A stretch of DNA of 53,501 bases from positions 1 through 53,501 of the forward strand of contig JAKEIC010000176.1 in NCBI GenBank assembly GCA_022614695.1, given 5' to 3'. Made by a program: the position numbers and the translations under genes. The first letter of the stretch is position 1, and each line of letters starts with the position of its first letter. The DNA comes from Planctomycetales bacterium. Its GTDB lineage: Bacteria > Planctomycetota > JAKEIC01. The notes below the pieces were generated by a model. The model did not search any database, was not told where the DNA came from, and worked only from the letters and a program-made list of their open reading frames with translations. Positions 50,162-53,501 of this stretch are shown piece by piece.

Positions 50162-50911
50162 GTGGCGGATCTCCGCTACCGCCGAGTGGTCGTCAAGGTG
50201 TCGGGCGAGGGCTTCGGCGGGGAGGCCGGGTTCGGGATTGACCACGCGGCCGTGCGCGGGATCGCCGACACGGCCCGCGGCGTGGCGGAGCTCGGGGTGG
50301 AACTGGCGATCGTCGTCGGGGGCGGGAACATCCTCCGCGGCGAGACCTTCAGCAAGTCGGGCGTGGACCGGACGACCGCCGACTACATGGGGATGGTCGC
50401 GACCATCCTGAACGCGCTCGCGCTCCAGGACCAGCTCGAGAAGCTGGGCACCGTCACCCGGGTGCTCTCGTCGCTCCACGTGGGCGAGGTTGCCGAGCCC
50501 TACATCCGCCGTCGGGCGATGCGCCACCTCGAGAAGGGACGGGTCGTGATCCTGGCCGCCGGCACGGGGAACCCCCACTTCACGACCGACACCGCCGCGG
50601 CGCTCCGCGCGGTGGAGATCCGCGCCGAGCTGCTCGTGAAGGCGACCAACGTGGACGGGGTCTACTCTTCGGACCCGGCGAAGGACCCGAAGGCGAAGAA
50701 GTACGACCGGCTCACCTACCTCGACGTCCTGAACCAGAACCTGCGCGTGATGGACCACACCGCCATCACGCTCTGCCGCGAGCAGGGGTTGCCGGTCTGC
50801 GTCCTGAACCTCCGGGAGTCGGGCGCGCTCGGGCGCGCGATCCGGGGCGAGAGGGTGGGAACGCTGATCGTCCCGCCCGAGGAGGGAGGAGAACGCCGTG
50901 GACGCCGATGA
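50162..50911 (+). CDS. pyrH: UMP kinase
   Basis: 249 residues from the GTG at 50162. Amino-acid-kinase-fold UMP kinase for pyrimidine synthesis: VVVKVSGEGFGGEAGFGID, IVVGGGNILRG, DYMGMVATILNALALQDQLE, RRAMRHLEKGRVVILAAGTGNPHFTTDTAAALRAVEI, KATNVDGVYSSDP and MDHTAITLCRE. The Gly-rich GxxxGG nucleotide site and the conserved FTTDTAA are intact. It overlaps frr by 14 bases. Confidence 0.97.
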   Translation: MADLRYRRVVVKVSGEGFGGEAGFGIDHAAVRGIADTARGVAELGVELAIVVGGGNILRGETFSKSGVDRTTADYMGMVATILNALALQDQLEKLGTVTRVLSSLHVGEVAEPYIRRRAMRHLEKGRVVILAAGTGNPHFTTDTAAALRAVEIRAELLVKATNVDGVYSSDPAKDPKAKKYDRLTYLDVLNQNLRVMDHTAITLCREQGLPVCVLNLRESGALGRAIRGERVGTLIVPPEEGGERRGRR

Positions 50912-51458
50912 GATCCTCCTCACGGCCGAGGAGAAGATGGAGAAGGCCCTCGAGGTGCTCACGAACGAGGCCAAGGGCCTGCGGACGGGCCGCGCCTCGC
51001 CCGCTCTCGTCGAGCACATCCGGGTCGAGGCCTACGGCTCGCTCCTGCCGATCAAGCAGGTCGCCTCGATCACGACCCCCGACCCGAGGCTCCTCGTGAT
51101 CAAGCCCTTCGACGCCTCGATCCTGAAGGACGTCGAGAAGGCGATCCAGAAGTCGGAGCTCGGGATCAACCCGAGCAGCGACGGGAAGCTCCTCCGCCTG
51201 GCGATCCCGCCGCTCTCCGAGGAGCGCCGCAAGCAGATGGTCGGGGTCCTGAAGGAGATCTCGGAGAAGTGCAAGGTCGCCCTCCGGAACGTCCGCCGCG
51301 ACGCGAACAAGGACGCCGACGTGGCCGAGGACGACGGGACCCTCACCGAGGACCAGCACCGCAAGGTGAAGGACGACATCCAGGAGCTGATCAAGACCTA
51401 CGAGAAGAAGGTCGAGGAGTTCCTGGAGAAGAAGTCGGCGGAGATCCTGCAAGTCTGA
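50898..51458 (+). CDS. frr: ribosome recycling factor
   Basis: 186 residues from a GTG inside the end of pyrH (GGAGG just upstream). Splits post-termination ribosomes with EF-G. Conserved EEKMEKALEVLTNEAKGLRTGRASPALVEHIRVEAYGSLLPIKQVASIT, IKPFDASILKDVEKAIQKSELGINPSSDGKLLRLAIPPLSEERRKQMV, VALRNVRRDANK and the C-terminal helix. Last gene of the rpsB operon, followed by a strong terminator hairpin. Confidence 0.97.
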   Translation: MDADEILLTAEEKMEKALEVLTNEAKGLRTGRASPALVEHIRVEAYGSLLPIKQVASITTPDPRLLVIKPFDASILKDVEKAIQKSELGINPSSDGKLLRLAIPPLSEERRKQMVGVLKEISEKCKVALRNVRRDANKDADVAEDDGTLTEDQHRKVKDDIQELIKTYEKKVEEFLEKKSAEILQV

Positions 51459-51494
51459 ATCCCGCGATCCCGAGGTCGGGATCGCGGGGTTCAG
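51455..51494 (+). terminator. strong hairpin terminator after frr
   Basis: An 18-bp stem: CTGAAT / GTTCAG outside a perfect CCCGCGATCCCG / CGGGATCGCGGG, with loop AGGT. No T tract follows; it overlaps the frr stop codon. The closest thing to an intrinsic terminator in the window. Confidence 0.75.
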
Positions 51495-51517
51495 ATGACC
51501 GGGGATGCGGCGGCCGG

Positions 51518-52060
51518 GTGGGCGAACCTTCCAGTCCCGCGACCCCGGATCAACGGCGGGAGCGCGCCTTCGGCGCCGCCAAGGTCTGCGCGGCGCTTTC
51601 GGCCGTGGCCGCATTCGTCGGCGGGGGCGCGTTCTGCCTCCCGATCGAGTCGCTCTTCTGGGTGATGGACCAATGGCCGTACTCGCTCTACTTCAACCGA
51701 GTGACCTTCATCCTCGTGATGGCGGGCACCCTGGGACTCCTCGTCGGAGCGGGACTCACGAGTGCCGGGGTCGGGGGAAGCAGGCCCACGCTGATTCGGT
51801 GGGGACTCGCGACCGCGGCCATCGGCGGCTTGGTCGGCGGAGGCGCCGCCGCGATCGCGACAGCGGTCGTTGAACTCTCGGCCGGAGGCTTCCCAGCCCG
51901 TGGAATGAGCGGACGCCGGCCGTCCGGGGTGGAGAGCCTCGCCCGGATCCTGCCGCTCCTGGCCGGGATCGCCTGCGGCCTCTCGTGGCTGCTCTACGGC
52001 CGCGAGCTCCGGGAAGAGCCCCCTCCGCCCGACGGCTCCGGACCTCCCCCGGATCCGTGA
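51518..52060 (+). CDS. membrane protein of unknown function
   Basis: 180 residues from a GTG at 51518; no strong ribosome binding site. A short polar N-terminus (EPSSPATPDQRRERAFG) is followed by four hydrophobic helices: VCAALSAVAAFVGGGAFCLPI, FILVMAGTLGLLVGAGLTSAG, LIRWGLATAAIGGLVGGGAAAIATAV, and ARILPLLAGIACGLSWLLYG. The C-terminus is Pro/Gly-rich. The family is not recognised. Its leader follows the frr terminator, so it is probably transcribed separately. Confidence 0.72.
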   Translation: MGEPSSPATPDQRRERAFGAAKVCAALSAVAAFVGGGAFCLPIESLFWVMDQWPYSLYFNRVTFILVMAGTLGLLVGAGLTSAGVGGSRPTLIRWGLATAAIGGLVGGGAAAIATAVVELSAGGFPARGMSGRRPSGVESLARILPLLAGIACGLSWLLYGRELREEPPPPDGSGPPPDP

Positions 52061-52099
52061 TGGATTCGCGGCGCGCCGGCTGCGAGAATCCCCCGCGTC

Positions 52100-52171
52100 G
52101 CCCCCGTGGCGCAAGGGTAGCGCAGCGGATTTTTAATCCGTTGGCTGGGGGTTCGAGTCCCCCCGGGGGTA
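52100..52171 (+). tRNA. tRNA-Lys (anticodon TTT)
   Basis: 72 nt fold as a complete cloverleaf: acceptor GCCCCCG / CGGGGGT with a terminal G-U pair, D arm GCGC / GCGC, anticodon stem GCGGA / TCCGT with loop TTTTTAA (anticodon TTT, lysine), five-nt variable loop TGGCT, T arm GGGGG-TTCGAGT-CCCCC, discriminator A at 52171. CCA is not encoded. An in-frame ATG of the next reading frame begins at the discriminator base. Confidence 0.96.
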
Positions 52172-52224
52172 TGAGCCGGAACCCGCGGGCCGTCACGCGT
52201 GTTCCGGGTGGTGTGAACGTGGCG

Positions 52225-53501
52225 ATGCGGGTCGGGGCCGCCCTAGGGCTCGTCGGGCTGGTCGCGCCCGGGCCCGCCCGGGCGCAGGACGGGGCTTGGG
52301 CCGCCGAACGCCGAGACATCCGGATCCCGATGCGGGACGGGAAGGCGCTCGCGGCGGACCTGTACCTGCCGGGGAAGCCCGGGAAGTACCCCGTCGTCCT
52401 CGTGCAGACCCCCTACGGGAAGGGCGGGCTCGCGCGGGCGATCCTCGCGGGCGAGGACGAGGGGAACGAGGTCTCGCGGGGGACCGTCTCGGACATGGCT
52501 CGGATCCGGGACCGGGACCGCACCGGCACCTGCGTGGTGGACTGGCGCGGGTTCCACGGCTCGCGAGACGCGGGGACGGCCGGCCCGGGGCGGCGCGGGC
52601 TCGACGGCTACGACTGCGTCGAGTGGCTCGCGGCGCAGGAGTTCTGCGACGGGCGCGTCGGGACGTGGGGCGGGAGCGCGCTCGGGCGGCAGCAGTTCGA
52701 GACGGCCGCCACGCACCCCCCGCACCTCGTGTGCTGTGTTCCCCTCATCGCGCCGCTCGGGCAGGTCTACGAGGGCTACTACGAGGGCGAGGTCCTCCTC
52801 GAGTCGCACGTCCGCACGCTCGACCTCCTCGGCTTCGGGGTCTCGCGGACCGTCCGGGCCTTCCCGCGCCCCGACGCGCCCGCTTGGCGCCTCGCCCGCT
52901 CCCGCACCTACCGGCCCGAGGCGATCGAGGTGCCCTGCCTCCTGATCACCGGCTGGTGGGACCAGTACCCCGACCAGATCCTCCAGACCTTCGAGGACCT
53001 CCTCGCGCGCTCGGGGGCGAAGACCCGCACCCATTCGCGGCTGCTCGTGGGCCCCTGGGACCACGTCTCGGTCGGGGCGGCGCGGCAGGGGGATCTCCAG
53101 TTCCCCGGGGCGGCCGGGGCCTCCGGGGCGGTCGCGAAGGCTTTCCTCGACCGGTTCCTCCTCGGGGAGGAGAACGGCTGGGAGCAGGCGCCCCGCGTTC
53201 GGTACTGGCAGGCGGGCGAGGGCTGGCGGTCGGCCGAGTCCTGGTCCGGGGTCGCGCGCGAAACGCGCCTCCTGCGGCTGCGCCCCGACGGGGCGATCGC
53301 CCCGGGGGATCCCGTCCCGGGGAGCCGGACCCTCCGCGGCGACCCGTCCCGCCCCGCGCCCACCCTCGGGGGGGCGAACCTCCCTCCGGTCCCGCACGGG
53401 CCCCGCGACCAGTCCCCGCTCGGGAAGCGCGACGACGTCCTCTCCTGGGAGACGCCCCCCCTCGACGCGCCGCTCAGGCTCAACGGGAACGCGGAGCTCG
53501 C
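52225..53501 (+). CDS. CocE/NonD family hydrolase (3' end outside window)
   Basis: The reading frame runs off the window end after about 425 codons. The ATG at 52225 gives a signal peptide (MRVGAALGLVGLVAPGPARAQ); the frame is also open from an ATG at 52171. Alpha/beta-hydrolase of the X-Pro dipeptidyl-peptidase/cocaine-esterase type. IRIPMRDGKALAADLYLPG is the characteristic start; VVDWRGFHGSRDA forms the oxyanion strand. The nucleophile elbow is GTWGGSALG, the acid is in ITGWWDQYPDQ, and the catalytic His is in VGPWDH. All three are intact. The start of the C-terminal jelly-roll domain (DVLSWETPPLDAPLRLNG) is present. Likely a secreted esterase, amidase or peptidase; substrate unknown. Confidence 0.92.
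   Translation, partial: MRVGAALGLVGLVAPGPARAQDGAWAAERRDIRIPMRDGKALAADLYLPGKPGKYPVVLVQTPYGKGGLARAILAGEDEGNEVSRGTVSDMARIRDRDRTGTCVVDWRGFHGSRDAGTAGPGRRGLDGYDCVEWLAAQEFCDGRVGTWGGSALGRQQFETAATHPPHLVCCVPLIAPLGQVYEGYYEGEVLLESHVRTLDLLGFGVSRTVRAFPRPDAPAWRLARSRTYRPEAIEVPCLLITGWWDQYPDQILQTFEDLLARSGAKTRTHSRLLVGPWDHVSVGAARQGDLQFPGAAGASGAVAKAFLDRFLLGEENGWEQAPRVRYWQAGEGWRSAESWSGVARETRLLRLRPDGAIAPGDPVPGSRTLRGDPSRPAPTLGGANLPPVPHGPRDQSPLGKRDDVLSWETPPLDAPLRLNGNAEL

Noticed and set aside
1-53501. Prophage, insertion sequence or integrated plasmid
   Set aside because: No transposase, integrase, phage structural or replication-initiator gene and no target-site duplications were found; composition is even across the window.

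Overview
The window is very GC-rich, almost fully coding DNA from a Gram-negative bacterium: lpxC, lpxA, an OmpH/Skp chaperone, a Tat translocase and many secreted lipoproteins are present. The mix of FHA, Ser/Thr-kinase, TPR, carboxypeptidase-regulatory-like and CocE-type proteins around a compact housekeeping block resembles Planctomycetota or a neighbouring deep phylum. That placement is inference; no rRNA is present to prove it. TGA, TAG and TAA all end genes. GTG and TTG starts are common, and many genes are joined by 4-base GTGA or ATGA overlaps.

Layout. (1) 1-4.5 kb: end of a rhomboid protease, then two related pairs of secreted proteins of unknown function, one of them interrupted by two in-frame TGA codons. 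(2) 4.5-8.7 kb: minus-strand group of an FHA-GAF-PAS protein, a TPR lipoprotein with a caspase-like domain that lacks the catalytic residues, and a lipoprotein. (3) 8.8-10.4 kb: a predicted pseudokinase overlapping a polysaccharide deacetylase. (4) 10.4-15.4 kb: a SWIM zinc-finger protein, an SNF2 helicase and a small lipoprotein. (5) 15.5-20.6 kb: a polyphosphate/phosphate island with two adjacent PPK2 kinases, a CHAD protein, SixA and Ppx/GppA-HD. (6) 20.6-25.6 kb: a kinase remnant fused to TPRs, a membrane protein, a four-helix-bundle (23S-IVS/Avd-like) protein flanked by elaborate DNA palindromes, and a secreted protein with an in-frame TGA. (7) 25.6-35.4 kb: minus-strand polA, small membrane protein, coaE, rho and two carboxypeptidase-regulatory-like paralogues. 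(8) 35.6-51.5 kb: plus-strand housekeeping genes: coiled-coil membrane protein, tatC, glmU, prs, rplY, pth, rpsF, ssb, rpsR, rplI, dnaB, ompH, lpxC, lpxA, a Gfo/Idh oxidoreductase, rpsB, tsf, pyrH, frr. (9) 51.5-53.5 kb: a membrane protein, tRNA-Lys and the start of a CocE/NonD hydrolase.

The most unusual feature is a family of inverted-repeat hairpins at gene boundaries. Each arm is built from tandem units of 7, 8 or 9 nt, usually four per arm. Within each unit some positions are constant and others vary. Two copies with identical architecture lie just upstream of the four-helix-bundle gene, whose ribosome binding site is itself inside a long palindrome. Another copy has been read through in frame inside a kinase gene. 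These may form a compact repeat system linked to the four-helix-bundle protein; the link is a hypothesis. A second lead is the pair of secreted-protein genes whose in-frame TGA codons lie next to cysteines and a downstream stem-loop. They are either selenocysteine candidates or recently broken genes.
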